Notes under the pieces: generated by a model
Database searches by the model: none
Told to the model about the DNA's origin: nothing
What the model saw: the letters and a program-made list of their open reading frames with translations, nothing else
Part shown: positions 19,429 through 32,258 of the stretch, piece after piece
Position numbering within the stretch: the first letter of the stretch is position 1
Layout: each line of letters begins with the position of its first letter
Translations under genes and position numbers: made by a program
Origin: Guadua angustifolia
Taxonomy: Eukaryota; Streptophyta; Magnoliopsida; Poales; Poaceae
Length of the DNA stretch: 64,000 bases
Assembly: GCA_036346375.1 (NCBI GenBank)
Contig: JAYEVE010001024.1
Location: 25,535 to 89,534, forward strand
Direction: 5' to 3'

Positions 19429-22266
19429 TTAAAAAGTTCTCTTGAGTTGACAAAGAACAGAACTTTTCCTCGGAGGTGACACAATCTTCACATCATCATC
19501 ATCAGATTGTTCTGACTGTGCTTGAGCTGATGGACTTGGTACTTGAGCCATTGCTTGATCATGCCAGCTCGGATAGTTGGGATCTCTAGGTTGTAGGACC
19601 AAGCTATGAAAATCATTTTGCAGCTTGTCAAGGGACTCATTTATGTTGTCTATGGATGCGGCAAGGCTAATCATTCCACCAAGGTGATGATCGGCAAGAT
19701 GTCCATATTCTTGAAAAGCATCCTCAGTATATTTCCGGAAATCTTCTTGGTCTTTTCTGATCCACAACAGATTACTTTCCTCTAATGTATGTGCAGCTTC
19801 AATCTGATTTCGCAGGTGCTTGTGATTTGTATCAAGTTTCTGATTCATATCATATAGTCTGTCTTTGATCAGATTTTGATTTGTGCCAAGCTGAGTGACC
19901 CAGTTTCTCAAGTCCCCAAATCTAGCGAAAGTTTCATTTCTGAAATTGACTTGCTCTTCATATTGTTTCCTCATCTGTTCTTGGACTTGTTCATTATACT
20001 GTTGAAGAGCTCTCATTTGTTCTTCATGCCTTTAAGCTGCTAACCTTTGATCATCCAAATATGCAGCTTGGAAGCCCCTTTGATCAGCATAATACTGTTG
20101 CTCAAAAGATGTAAACCATGAAGGGTGAGAGCCAACAGGATTTTCTGGAACTGGAGAAGGTTCCTGCTGCATTTGCTCATGATGTGAGTGAGCAGATTGA
20201 TGCTGATAGTCAAACAGACTTTCCCATCCAGGGAAAGTATTTCCCTGGTCATGCTCTGGATGTACTGTCTGCTATGGATAATAGGTTTCAAATGCTTGAG
20301 GCATCCTAGACCCACCAGCTTCATGATCATGGGCACCAGGCCCAAAATTCTGATCTTGCAAGAATCTTGCTGCTGCTAACTCTTGAAGACGATGTATCTG
20401 TTGTTCTTCATTCAGTGACTGAGCAACTGAGCTAGACATGGATTGAGTTGCATCATCATCCATAAAGGCTTGCCTTTGGTCATACCATGAGCTGCGTTCA
20501 GGGAGCCTTTCAGTTTGTTCTGGAGAGTGGACTGAAATTTTAGCAGCAGGCCTTGGAGAGTGACCATGACTTGGGGTTTTACTCTTGTGTCCACTTTGAG
20601 CACTAGGCTCTTTTCCATTTCCAGATTTAGCTTTGCTTACATTTTGAACACTAGGCTCTTTGCTTTTCTGAGATTGATTGCTACTTTCACTTTGGTGACT
20701 GCCCAAAGCTTGAAAATGAGGAGATAAATGGCTATGACTATGACTTGCATGCCTTGAAGCTTCTGAGTCTCCATGAGAGTGATGGCTTCCATAGTGTTGG
20801 TGACTGTCATTGAAACTACCATATGAATGATAATAGTCACTTTCACTGTAATAAGACTGAGTGTGACTGTTGTTATCAAATTTGTTTTCAGGCTCAATCT
20901 CTGACTCTTCATCATCTGTAGATTCATTTTCAAGGACAATTTCTCTACTAGGTTCATTCACTTCTTCTTCTTGATCATGAGGAACTGGCTCTTCCTCTTC
21001 TACAAATTGATTTTCTTGCAGCCTTTGAAGAAAACCAGTGACTCTTAAATTCTGACCAGTTGACTTGTGCATATTATATTTCTTTGGAAAACAATTGAAT
21101 TCTCTGCTAAGGTCCTCCTGAGAAATGATTCCTTGAGCCAATAAGACTTGAGTAACTAATTCGGCAAAAGGCAATGGACTGCTTAACTTTCTATACACGG
21201 CTTCTTCCATTTCCCCAAAAATGTAATCTATCAAGTCTATGGGTTGCCTAGACAGAATCAAGTGCAGTAGCCAAGCCAAGGTTGGAGTCACACCTTCTTT
21301 GTATCCTGACTTTGGAAATATGGTGTGCCTCAGAACCAGCAACAAAACCTTAGCTTCTTTAGAGAGGCAGGAAACTCTGTTAGGGCTAAAATCAGCACAA
21401 GTGACATCTTTATATATATAAGCAGAAATTTGAATATCAGGCATATCTCCTACTAATCTCCATCTCTGGTTTGGGAACATCCTTTCAAATAACCTTGTTC
21501 TGTTTACTAATGGACTTGAGGCTCCAATAACAGATTCAAACAGAGCAGCTTTTACTTTCCTTATCCTTCCATTGATAGTGAACATAATGTATCTTCTTTA
21601 CTTGTCTACTAATAAGGATGTATAGAATTCTAGGGTTCTAGAAATACTCCAAGGAATAGTCTTGTTTGACATTAAGCCAGCCAGTCCGGGGGTAGAGTTT
21701 ATGCATTCAAATAGCCTATTTGAACCAATTATAGAGTTTACTTGTGCCCAGTCAACATATTGATGATTTGACAAAGCAGGGATTGATTTTCCTTTTCCAT
21801 CCACTCTATTTAGATAAACATTGTAAATGTTCTTATGGAGCAAGGAAATGAAATTTTCACCGAGAGCTGGTCTTGAAGCAGGAAACCAAGCTTTTTCACT
21901 AACTAGTCTCACTGCTCTCAACTTCTTTCCACTTAGGGCAGACAATTCTTTGTTACCCAAAATGTCAACTTCAGTAATTAACTCTGTGTTTTCTGAAGAA
22001 GATTCACTACTTGGTTCATAAGTGCTGTCTTCAGATGACGATTCTGCTTCTAATACTTCTTTATTCATTCCTTTTCCTGGATGAGATGTGACTAATTTTC
22101 TGTTCTTTCTTTCTGTACTGTGCACATCTTGAATCACAACAGGACCTTGAGGTTGTCTAGGCAGAGAAATACTAGGAGATGAATCTGTCATTTTCTGCTT
22201 TTTGCCTTTCACTTTATCAACAATCTTTCCAATTAGGCCTCTTTTATCAAGATTCTTTGACCTCAT
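19429..22266 (-). pseudogene. Env-like (accessory) frame of the SIRE copia element
   Basis: One reading frame runs from the ATG at 22266 to a stop at 19429, 946 codons including the final stop. It is interrupted only by in-frame stops at 21598-21600 (TAA), 20272-20274 (TAG) and 20032-20034 (TAA), with no frameshift. The N-terminal third is basic, then Ser/Glu-rich. The middle has a compact hydrophobic region (about residues 230-400). A His/Ser-rich acidic low-complexity stretch follows, and the C-terminal part (EQVQEQMRKQYEEQV onward) is strongly helical and probably coiled coil. SIRE1-type env-like proteins have a similar position, length and C-terminal coiled coil. I see no clear signal peptide or transmembrane span. 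The start lies 12 bases beyond the LARD-2 boundary. Confidence 0.75.
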
Positions 22267-22278
22267 TCTGACACTAGC

Positions 22279-25200
22279 TGTAACACCCCGGCACCAAACG
22301 CACCGCGAATGCTACCAAGACTCTCAAATAACTAATGACACCTCTAGTGAAAAGACAATAATTAACCTCTGACTCTTAAAACCGGTTTAAAGCTAAGCCA
22401 CCAAAATTTTCAAAATTTCGCAAAGACCTCCCTAAAACTAGGATATCCACTCGCAGACAAAAGAATAATAGCGGTTGAATAATATAACAATCACTCGAAA
22501 TAGAATGAAGCCATCTAGCGAGGTCCTTAGATAATCGATCATATATCCAACCGCAATTAATCGACTACATAGCGACGATCAACACATTACATTAGCATTA
22601 GTTACAATCGGACTTAACGAAACAATTGAATTGGTTGATGGTGACCGAAGTCGTGCATGTGCTCTACTCCCAACCCGACGAGCGACTTCAAAGTACCTAA
22701 AAGCAGAAGCAAACAAGTGTGAGTCCAAGACTCAGCAAAGTGCAATCACGCATAAAAGTAATGAATTCGATTAGAATACAACGACTTCAAGACATACAGT
22801 AATAGTTCTTTTACTTGACATCCTTAAATAAAGGGAGCAATTTGAATTCATATAACTTCAAAACGTAACCACACGACTACTTCACCATCTGCTATAACCA
22901 TTACTTAATTGAAATTATCCAGTTAAAGAAACAGAGACTACCCTACTTACCACATCCAACTCGGAAAACATAATTAAACCTTACTCATGCCTCAACAATC
23001 ATTTCCATTCCCATCAATTAATATTTACCAATTGCAACACACAATGCAATGCTTTTATGCCCTCATCCTTTTTTCTCATGAATCATAAAATGAATGCACC
23101 ATGCATGCTCATAATGCACATTGTCATAGCGTATACCGGTATAGCTGAGTGCACACCCGTCGGTGTGCACCCTCAATCCCACCCATCCCGTGGCGGGGCC
23201 TACTCTTACTGACTCGCTCCCATTCACCTCGATGAATGGGACTACGAGGTAGGACTTTTTTGCTCACTACGGGTGAGCACCGAGGCCCGCATCAACATAG
23301 GACGCCTCGTCCATCATGAATGCAATTATGCAATTGACATGAATGCATTTCATCCCTCATTCATTTTCACCACACATAGCCATAACCAACATGGAAGTAC
23401 CAATTAACTTGCTATCTCCCCAGAGGGATTCATTCGAGAGTAAATAAAGTCATGAATAAATTCAGGAAAGGCATCACATAATTTCTATAAAGTAGATTAA
23501 ATTTGAGATATGACCAACTAGGTGATTATAGTGCAAGCTTGTTCCTACACTTGCATCAACATAACCATACCCATTAAATGCGATTTAAGTAACGCAATGC
23601 AATAAATGGGAATTGAATAACTTACTTACCAGGTTACTAACATTCATCCATCCTCATCACCATACTAAAAACAACTTCTAGTCATGCTATTAAACATAAC
23701 CACATCATTAGAAGTTTCATAATCTTATCGCAAACAAAGCATTTAACACCCTAATAACACTCTAGGGTTGCACTTGCCTTTAACCAACGGAAAATGGAGT
23801 GGCATTTGGAATCTTAGCGCTCGCTCGACTCCCCATGATTAAAGAAAGCCTGAATTTAGAACACATACATAAAATATAACTTAAGACAACAAACCACCCA
23901 AATTGGTTAACAACTCAATATCACATGGTCTACTTTCAATAAGCTCAAATGAAATTCAGAACACATACACCTATTCCGAGAACGCGGGATGGCAGCTCGA
24001 ACACAAATAAAATCACTAGAACTAGTGTCATCTAATCTCGTGAAGATGCAACATGAAAAACATATGCAATCTTTGTTTGCTTATTCAATAGAAGTCGCAA
24101 GGATTAACTATTCAACAACACCGAAATAATATGGGAGAAGGAAACCAATTACTTTCGGCGCAAACTGTTTTTCCCATTGGAATAGGCTAACTACAAAATC
24201 CTAATGTTATCCATTCTGCCTAGTATCCACCAAGTTATGCTAGTAACAATACATGTAAGGCGGCTCTAGTATCTGATTTTAAAATTGATCATTTTAATTA
24301 AGTTACTCCAAGTTCCACCAATTCCAATTGAGTTTCACATGCTTGTAAGAGTAGCATTTGGCAATAATGTGTAACAGAATAAACAACTCACCAAGTAAAA
24401 GTTTTATTGAAACTAGGCAGCAACGAGGCGATTGTTGGCCAAGTAGCAACTAATGCTAGTACCCGCACAGTGATCTACTTGGTTCCCAGTTAGCTACTAC
24501 GGCAACCGCCAAAACCAATACTGAATTCATAATAATACCAAAGCTCTAGCCAAGATTTAATCAAGTAAAATAGGGTTAAGCTTGGCTAATATGGTCACCA
24601 CGATTTTTCGACAGGCATCACAGAGGATGACACGATACCGAATTTACATGTTCATAGCAAGCATACATACACCTAGAATCCAGGATCCACTCAACTAATT
24701 GCATCTCACAACAAGGATTCTAGCTAGGCATTTGATCAAACACTTGGCATGCAAGCAATTAGCTCTCCAAATTTTTCTAGGGTTTTACCTCAAGGCATTC
24801 CATGGAGCAAAGAGGGGGTTGGGGAGAGCTGCATTGGCCTGAGGAAGGGTCACGACACCGCCGGAGGTTGGCCGGAGAAGAACCGGAGGCTGGCCGGAGG
24901 GCTTCGGCCAGGGGGTAGTGCGTCGCCGGCATGCAGGGAACGAGGCGCCGAGGTCTGCGCCGATGCCTCTCCGAGCCGCCGCCATGGTTCTTCTCTCTTC
25001 TTGCATTGCGGTAATCAAGACTGAAGAAGCTCCGCTGCCTGATGACTCTTCTGCTGTCGAGCCAGGAGGGGCAGGGAGGTGCGCCGGCAAGGGCTGAGGC
25101 AGAGAGGGGCGCAAGGAGGAACTCCGGCCAGGGAGCAATCGACCAGGAGCTGAAGAGCTGGAGGCGCGCCGGCAAGGGAAGAGGAGGAAATGGCGCCGGC

Positions 25201-25612
25201 CAACTGCTTGCAGCGCAGGAAAGGAGAGGAAAAATTGGGGTGAGTCGACAGCACAGGAAAAAATAAGGAGCTTGCCTCCATTCTCAACCACACATTTGAG
25301 GAGAGAGAGAGATATATTAGATGAGGGAGGGAAATTCCCAAAAGACCCTTCCTAAGAAAACCAAAATCCACTTTTAACCATTAGCGCGACGCAAACAATT
25401 TAATTCTTGGCGCGAAACGACAATTGTCAGGATAGACCACTTCCCGCAAAATTAAATGGTACTAAGGAAAACACCCATTCCGATAAGCTTTTCACCGAAA
25501 AACCCAAAACCTTTAATAGAATTTATAACATGACGACGGTGAACTATGAATCAAGAAGGTGGACAACAATTCCGGCAAAAATAACCAGGCAAAGAAGACT
25601 TGCGGTGCTACA
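22279..25612 (-). repeat. LARD-2 left (3') LTR, 3334 bp
   Basis: It carries the hairpin module at about 23150-23281 and a GC-rich block at about 24840-25230. On the minus strand, a TATA-like CTAATATATCTCTCTC sits at about 25307-25322 just upstream of the pyrimidine-rich leader, a plausible promoter start. Short open frames in the GC-rich block in several phases are artefacts. Confidence 0.9.
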
Positions 25613-25629
25613 CTCTTCCCCCCTTTAAC
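25613..25629 (-). promoter_or_regulatory. LARD-2 polypurine tract
   Basis: The minus strand reads GTTAAAGGGGGGAAGAG immediately before the 3' LTR. The neighbouring gaatttgacctcgaattc is the LARD-2 form of the GAATTC-rich motif shared with the other LARDs. Confidence 0.85.
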
Positions 25630-28600
25630 AGAATTTGACCTCGAATTCTGTCCACCACAAGGACACCAACAAGAACAACGGAAATAGACTGGCAAAGTGA
25701 CAACACCCAAAAAGAACAAAGTTGGGTACTTCTCACGCGCAAGACTCCAAAACTCGAATCACTTTTCATCCCAATAAAGAAGCAAGTAACTTAACTCATT
25801 CCATCCATCAACAAATCAACCAAAGATTCTTCTCGGAAGGTCACAATACTAATCTCCAAACTCGAAATGATACGATCATCGCGAGCCACACGGGGCTTTT
25901 CAATCCAACAAGCGTCTAACCAAATCCGAATATACCACTATTTCTAACCATTTAACACCGGAATCCTCTAGGAACCAAAACACAACTCTTTATCTTTTGC
26001 AGACGATTGCCTTTGGAATACAAGAGCCAACGTCATTCCTTATTATCAAAACGAATCGCTCATCACGGCACAAATCCCATTTCCATTACAATACCAAAAT
26101 CATACTCTACCTTCTTTCGCACCTTTCCCGCACGATGAGACAACCACTCAAGGAAGCAATTCATAATTGAAACGTTGACTCCAACCTAGGAAACCAAAGT
26201 TTCCAACACACTTAAACCACGGCATTCGCCGACCGATTCCAAATAGTCCACCTACAAAATAATCACACACGACCAAGAGATAGCAACAACAACTAATCCT
26301 CCCACAAAGGATTTGGATTAAAATATGTCACACTCTTCATTACTCTCCATTCTGGATCCATTTACTATCCACCTTTACTCGGAAAAAGAATTAAAGAGCA
26401 TAATCTTCTATTTACTCCACCAAAACTCACTACTCAGCATTTTCTTATATCACACTAGAGAACAACGAGAATCTCACTCCTTTTAACAAAGCCAATCACT
26501 TTCCTCCACTTGAACTCAAAGCAATAAATTTCACATTGAGGAAAAACTCAACTTTACAAGAAACATCACTTAAATCTTTTACAAACACGATCATAATGAT
26601 CTAAGAGAGTCAGCTCGCTTTTACCAAAGCAAAACATCTCGTACTAACCCCAACAACATTTCGGAAACTGAAAATTGATCTTCGAATCCAACATCCTTCA
26701 CACAACCACCATCCTTGTTCTTAAGAGAAAGGGAAATTCAGCTTAGACGAGAACCACCGCACAATTCTTTTCAGAAGCGACCACAAAACCAAAGAAAGCT
26801 GAATTTTCCTAATAAAAAAAATCATTTCCATCACCTTAATATCCATGGTGTATCACCTCACACCGAAGAAAACTCGAATAAGAAACAACACAACTCGAGA
26901 AAGAAACCCTGTTCTGGGACCCAAATCTCTTCACTCACAACCAACACTTGCCTCCAAAGAGAGGGAAAATTTTCGTTTTCTAACCGAAAACCACTTTTTA
27001 ACATACAACTAAAGATATCATCTTTTAGACCATTCCCAAAGATCATTCCCATTCAAGAACTTCCAACATTTTCCATACCTCTATTTATTTCCTTCATTTA
27101 GTAAGTCCACAACTACCATCACGTCAATTCCTGATTAGACATTCTTTCTTCCTCATCTTCATTCATCCATTAACTCCGCAACTTGGCTAAACGCAACGAT
27201 TCTAGAAATTCTCCATTGCACACCAACGTAAGCCTTAACAAGGGCATACACCCAACAGATTACATCGACAATCCAATTCCTGATTTTAATCATAAATCCA
27301 ACCTTTCACCTAAATACATTACCCTCGGACAGGTTACCACCAACATTAACCAATTCTTCCCCATGGTACTTATCACAGAAGGTAAGCTATAACTCCAACC
27401 ATAATCAACCTACCAAATCAAAGTCCACTTCATAAACTACATTCAAGTTTTCTCTTCTCAAAGCAATTTTGATGGGTTTAACGTCTGCCATCCATACTTC
27501 TGATTTGTTAGCAATACGATCAACCGCTAGATCAAACCATTTAGGTCTCCCTCAATAAACAATGTCTCCCAAAGATATAAATCGTCTAAAATGGCTATAA
27601 GACCATCCATTGCTAGCAGCAAACCAAGCTCCCACATACTCCATCTAATGATTCTTCGCATTTTAATTCCAAATCCATTCTAGGTCATTTTATCGTCACC
27701 TTGTAGAAACTTATCATTAATCAACCCATTCCGAGCACTGAGGACACCTCTAGTCAAAGCAACCCCATCAACATATTTAAACAAGTTCCACAACCCAACT
27801 TGTTATTTCTTCTACATCATAACCACTACTAGCCTTTCGCACACACACCATTACCAATCCTCCACTATAACTGTGGATCACCCTAACCAACACTGTAATC
27901 CTTGCCCTCTATCAAACTTAGGGTCAACCACCCTAACCACATAATCATTCTACTAATCTACTACAAGAGATCTTCAACCAACCCGCAATGTATTCTGATT
28001 GCCGCACTTTCCTTTCCAGAAAGACCCAACTAGAAACTTCCAAGGTAACTCAACTCTCAAAAGAGTTAGAGAATGACAGGACTCAATCCTGGTCATTCAA
28101 CAAATCCTCAAATTATCATCAAACTCCTAAAATTCCACGAAAGAAAGGAGTTGTGCAACTAAATCCACGGGAGGAAAAAGCGGGTCAATCAAATAACACT
28201 TTTCCTTTAAAGCCCCAAATCTTGGGGTCTCAGGACCTAAGTTTTTCACAAAACTCAATAACTCCTTTTAAACGGAAGAAGGTTCAATACCAAAAGGAAA
28301 CCATGGTTTTCTCGCAAAGCAACCAAAAAAAGGTGCAACACAAAACTCTCTTCTTGGTCTTAAATCCAAAAGATCAAGGAAGACAAAATTCACATACGCA
28401 CTCCATCAACTCTCCGATTTATGACAGAAACACAAGAGCTCTCCTTCGGCGCTGGCTCTAAACTGCCGCACCAGCAACCACAACCACACAACAAGGCCGA
28501 ACCCTTCGGCACAAAGAGTCCCAACAGACCCCGAAACTCCTCGATACAGAAATCCCAAAAGACCCACCAGACAATCAACACTTCATAAGCATAGCAATGA

Positions 28601-28892
28601 ACACTATCATAGCCTTACCAAAACTAACAAGTAACATAACCACAAGCATCAATATAGTATCAATAACATAATAAGCATTGTAACACAATGCAACGATAAC
28701 CCATCCCTTTCCTACTGTGCATCAGAGTGTGTCAAGTTTTAAATTATTTAACCATTCTACATCAAGTTTTAAGGTTATTGCCCTATGGCCACATTTTAAA
28801 GGTTCAACCTAAACCATGTTTCTACCTTCACACAAACAACATTTTAATTCATTCTAGAATTACTTACTACATTCGGACGCCACGGACACAAG

Positions 28893-28906
28893 CCCGCTCG
28901 ATACCA
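28893..28906 (-). promoter_or_regulatory. LARD-2 primer binding site, one base altered
   Basis: The minus strand reads TGGTATCGAGCGGG, the tRNA-iMet type site lacking one base relative to the usual TGGTATCAGAGC form. It lies three bases from the 5' LTR. Confidence 0.8.
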
Positions 28907-28909
28907 ATC

Positions 28910-31900
28910 TGTAACACCCGGCACCAAACGCACCATGAATGCTACCAAGACTCTCAAATAACTAATGACACCTCTAGTGAAAAGACAATAATTAACCTCG
29001 ACTCTTAAAACCGGTTTAAAGCTAAGCCACCAAAATTTTCAAAATTTCGGCAGCACCTCCCCTAAAACTAGGACATCCACTCAGCAGACAAAAGAATAAT
29101 AGCAGTTGAATAATATAACAATCACTCGAAATAGAATGAAGCCATCTAGCAGGTTCTTAGATAATCGATCATATATCCAACCGGCAATTAATCGACTACG
29201 CAACGACGATCAACACATTACATTAGCATTAGTTACAATCAGACTTAACGAAACAATTGAATTGGTTGATGGTGACCGAAGTCGTGCATGTGCTCTACTC
29301 CCAACCCGACGAGCCAGCTTCAAAGTACCTAAAAACAGGAAGCAAACAAGTGTGAGTCCAAGACTCAGCAAAGTGCAATCACGCATAAAAGTAATGAATT
29401 CGATTAGAATACAACGACTTCAAGACATACAGTAATAGTTCCTTTACTTGACATCCTTAAATAAAGGGAGCAATTTGAATTCATATAACTTCAAAACGTA
29501 ACCACACGACTACTTCACCATCTGCTATAACCATTACTTAATTGAAATTATCCAGTTAAAGAAACAGAGACTACCCTACTTACCACATCCAACTCGGAAA
29601 ACATAATTAAACCTTACTCATGCCTCAACAATCATTTCCATTCCCATCAATTAATATTTACCAATTGCAACACACAATGCAATGCTTTTATGCCCTCATC
29701 CTTTTTTCTCATGAATCATAAAATGAATGCACCATGCATGCTCATAATGCACATTGTCATAGCGTATACCGGTATAGCTGAGTGCACACCCGTCGGTGTG
29801 CACCCTCAATCCCACCCATCCCGTGGCGGGGCCTACTCTTACTGACTCGCTCCCATTCACCTCGATGAATGGGACTACGAGATAGGACTTTTTTGCTCAC
29901 TACGGGTGAGCACCGAGGCCCGCATCAACATAGGACGCCTCGTCCATCATGAATGCAATTATGCAATTGACATGAATGCATTTCATCCCTCATTCATTTT
30001 CACCACACATAGCCATAACCAACATGGAAGTACCAATTAACTTGCTATCTCCCCAGAGGGATTCATTCGAGAGTAAATAAAGTCATGAATAAATTCAGGA
30101 AAGGCATCACATAATTTCTATAAAGTAGATTAAATTTCTGAGATATGACCAACTAGGTGATTATAGTGCAAGCTTGTTCCTACACTTGCATCAACATAAC
30201 CATACCCATTAAATGCGATTTTCAGAACGCAATGCAATAAATGGGAATTGAATAACTTACTTACCAGGTTACTAACATTCATCCATCCTCATCACCATAC
30301 TAAAAACAACTTCTAGTCATGCTATTAAACATAACCACATCATTAGAAGTTTCATAATCTTATCGCAAACAAAGCATTTAACACCCTAATAACACTCTAG
30401 GGGTTGCACTTGCCTTTAACCAACGGAAAATGGAGTGGCATTTGGAATCTTAGCGCTCGCTCGACTCCCCATGATTAAAGAAAGCCTGAATTTAGAACAC
30501 ATACATAAAATATAACTTAAGACAACAAACCACCCAAATTGGTTAACAACTCAATATCACATGGTCTACTTTCAATAAGCTCAAATGAAATTCAGAACAC
30601 ATACACCTATTCCGAGAACGCGGGATGGCAGCTCGAACACAAATAAAATCACTAGAACTAGTGTCATCTAATCTCAGGAAGATGCAACATGAAAAACATA
30701 TGCAATGCTGTTTGCTTATTCCAGTAGCAAGCTGCAAGGATTAACTATTCAACAACACCAGAAATAATATGGGAGAAGGAAACCAATTACTTTCAGCGCA
30801 AGCCTGTTTTTCCCATTGGAATAGGCTAACTACAAAATCCTAATGTTATCCATTGCTGCCTAGTATCCACCAAGTTATGCTAGTAACAATACATGTAAGG
30901 CGGCTCTAGTATACAGATTTTAAAATTGATCATTTTAATTAAGTTACTCCAAGTTCCACCAATTCCAATTGAGTTTCACATGCTTGTAAGAGTAGCATTT
31001 GGCAATAATGTGTAACAGGAATAAACAACTCACCAAGTAAAAGTTTTATTGAAACTAGCTGGCAACGAGACAGTTGTTGGCCAAGTAGCAACTAATGCTA
31101 GTACCCGCACAGTGATCTACTTGGTTCCCAGTTAGCTACTGCGGCAACCGGCCAAAACCAATACTGAATTCATAATAATACCAAAGCTCTAGCCAAGATT
31201 TAATCAAGTAAAATAGGGTTAAGCTTGGCTAATATGGTCACCACGATTTTTCGACGAGGCATCACAAAGGATGACACGACACCAATTTACATGTTCATAG
31301 CAAGCATACATACACCTAGAATCCGGGATCCACTCAACTAATTGCATCTCACAACAAGGATTCTAGCTAGGCATTTGATCAAACACTTGGCATGCAAGCA
31401 ATTAGCACTCCAAATTTTTCTAGGGTTTTACCTCAAGGCATTCCATGGAGCAAAGAGGGGTGGGGAGAGCTGCATTGGCAGGGAAGGGTTGGCCGACGCC
31501 GTGGGAGGTTGGCCGGAGAAGAACCGGAGGCTGGCCGGAGGGCTTCGGCCAGGGTAGTCGTCGTCGGCATGCTTGAAGGAGGCGCCGAAATTTCTTCCGC
31601 CGATGCCTCTCGAGCCGCCGCCATCTTGGTTCTTCTATGCCGCCATCGCTTTTTGGTAATCAGAGATTTAGTTTCTGCCGCCGCTGATGACTCTTCTGCA
31701 TCCAAGCCGGGGAGGGCTGAGAGTCTTGGCAAGGGCTGAGGCAGAGAGGGGCGCAAGGAGGAACTCCGGCCAGGGAGCAATCGGCCAGGAGCTGAAGAGC
31801 TGGAGGCGCGTCGGCAAGGGAAGAGGAGGAAATGGCGCCGGCCAGCTGCTTGCAGCGCAGGAAAGGAGAGGAAAAATTGAGGTGAGTCGGCAGCACAGGA

Positions 31901-32253
31901 AAAAATAAGGAGCTTGCCTCCATTCTCAACCACACATTTGAGGAGAGAGAGAGATATTAGATGAGGGAGGGAAATTCCCAAAAGACCCTTCCTAAGAAAA
32001 CCAAAATCCACTTTTAACCATTAGCGCGACGCAAACAATTTAATTCTTGGCGCGAAACGACAATTGTCAGGATAGACCACTTCCCGCAAAATTAAACGGT
32101 ACTAAGGAAAACACCCATTCCGATAAGCTTTTCACCGAAAAACCCAAAACCTTTAATAGAATTTATAACCGCGCGACGGCTGAACTATGAATCAAGAAGG
32201 TGGACAACAATTCCAGCAAAAATAACCAGGCAAAGAAGACTTGCGGTGCTACA
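28910..32253 (-). repeat. LARD-2 right (5') LTR, 3344 bp
   Basis: It is colinear with the left LTR over its whole length. The hairpin module lies near 29781-29913 and the GC-rich leader near 31460-31880. The GC-rich part differs more from the left copy than the rest does. The end GGTGCTACA at 32253 abuts the CTAGC duplication. Confidence 0.9.
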
Positions 32254-32258
32254 CTAGC

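Larger units (their letters stand above)
25613..28909 (-). mobile_element. LARD-2 interior, apparently non-coding
   Basis: This 3297-bp AT-rich interior contains only short open frames. The 157-residue plus-strand frame (27988-28461) and the 128-residue one (26715-27101) are Lys/Asn/Gln-rich, antisense to the element and lack any domain I recognise. The minus strand shows no gag, RT or INT motifs. Confidence 0.75.
22279..32253 (-). mobile_element. LARD-2: complete non-autonomous LTR retrotransposon
   Basis: LTRs lie at 22279-25612 and 28910-32253. Both start TGTAACACC and end GGTGCTACA. The target duplication CTAGC is at 22274-22278 and 32254-32258. The minus strand gives a PBS next to the right LTR and a PPT next to the left LTR. 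The 3.3-kb interior carries no retroviral protein motif. The insertion lies in the copia element just before its env-like start codon. Long stretches of the two LTRs are identical, suggesting a fairly recent insertion, but many small differences are concentrated at CAG/CTG-rich spots. Confidence 0.94.

Noticed and set aside
19429..22266. Env-like frame as a true viral envelope gene
   Set aside because: There is no clear signal peptide, cleavage site or membrane span. Only position and coiled coil support the label, so I use env-like in the SIRE sense.
24749..25371. Overlapping Arg/Pro/Ser-rich open frames on both strands in the GC-rich LTR blocks (also 6865-7340, 12268-12584, 31342-32011, 39735-40062, 45903-46232)
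   Set aside because: They occur in all phases of a purine/pyrimidine-skewed GC-rich block, differ between LTR copies by frameshifts and lack any domain. They are composition artefacts of the LTR leader.
27988..28461. 157-residue plus-strand frame in the LARD-2 interior
   Set aside because: Same reasons: antisense, low complexity, no recognisable motif.
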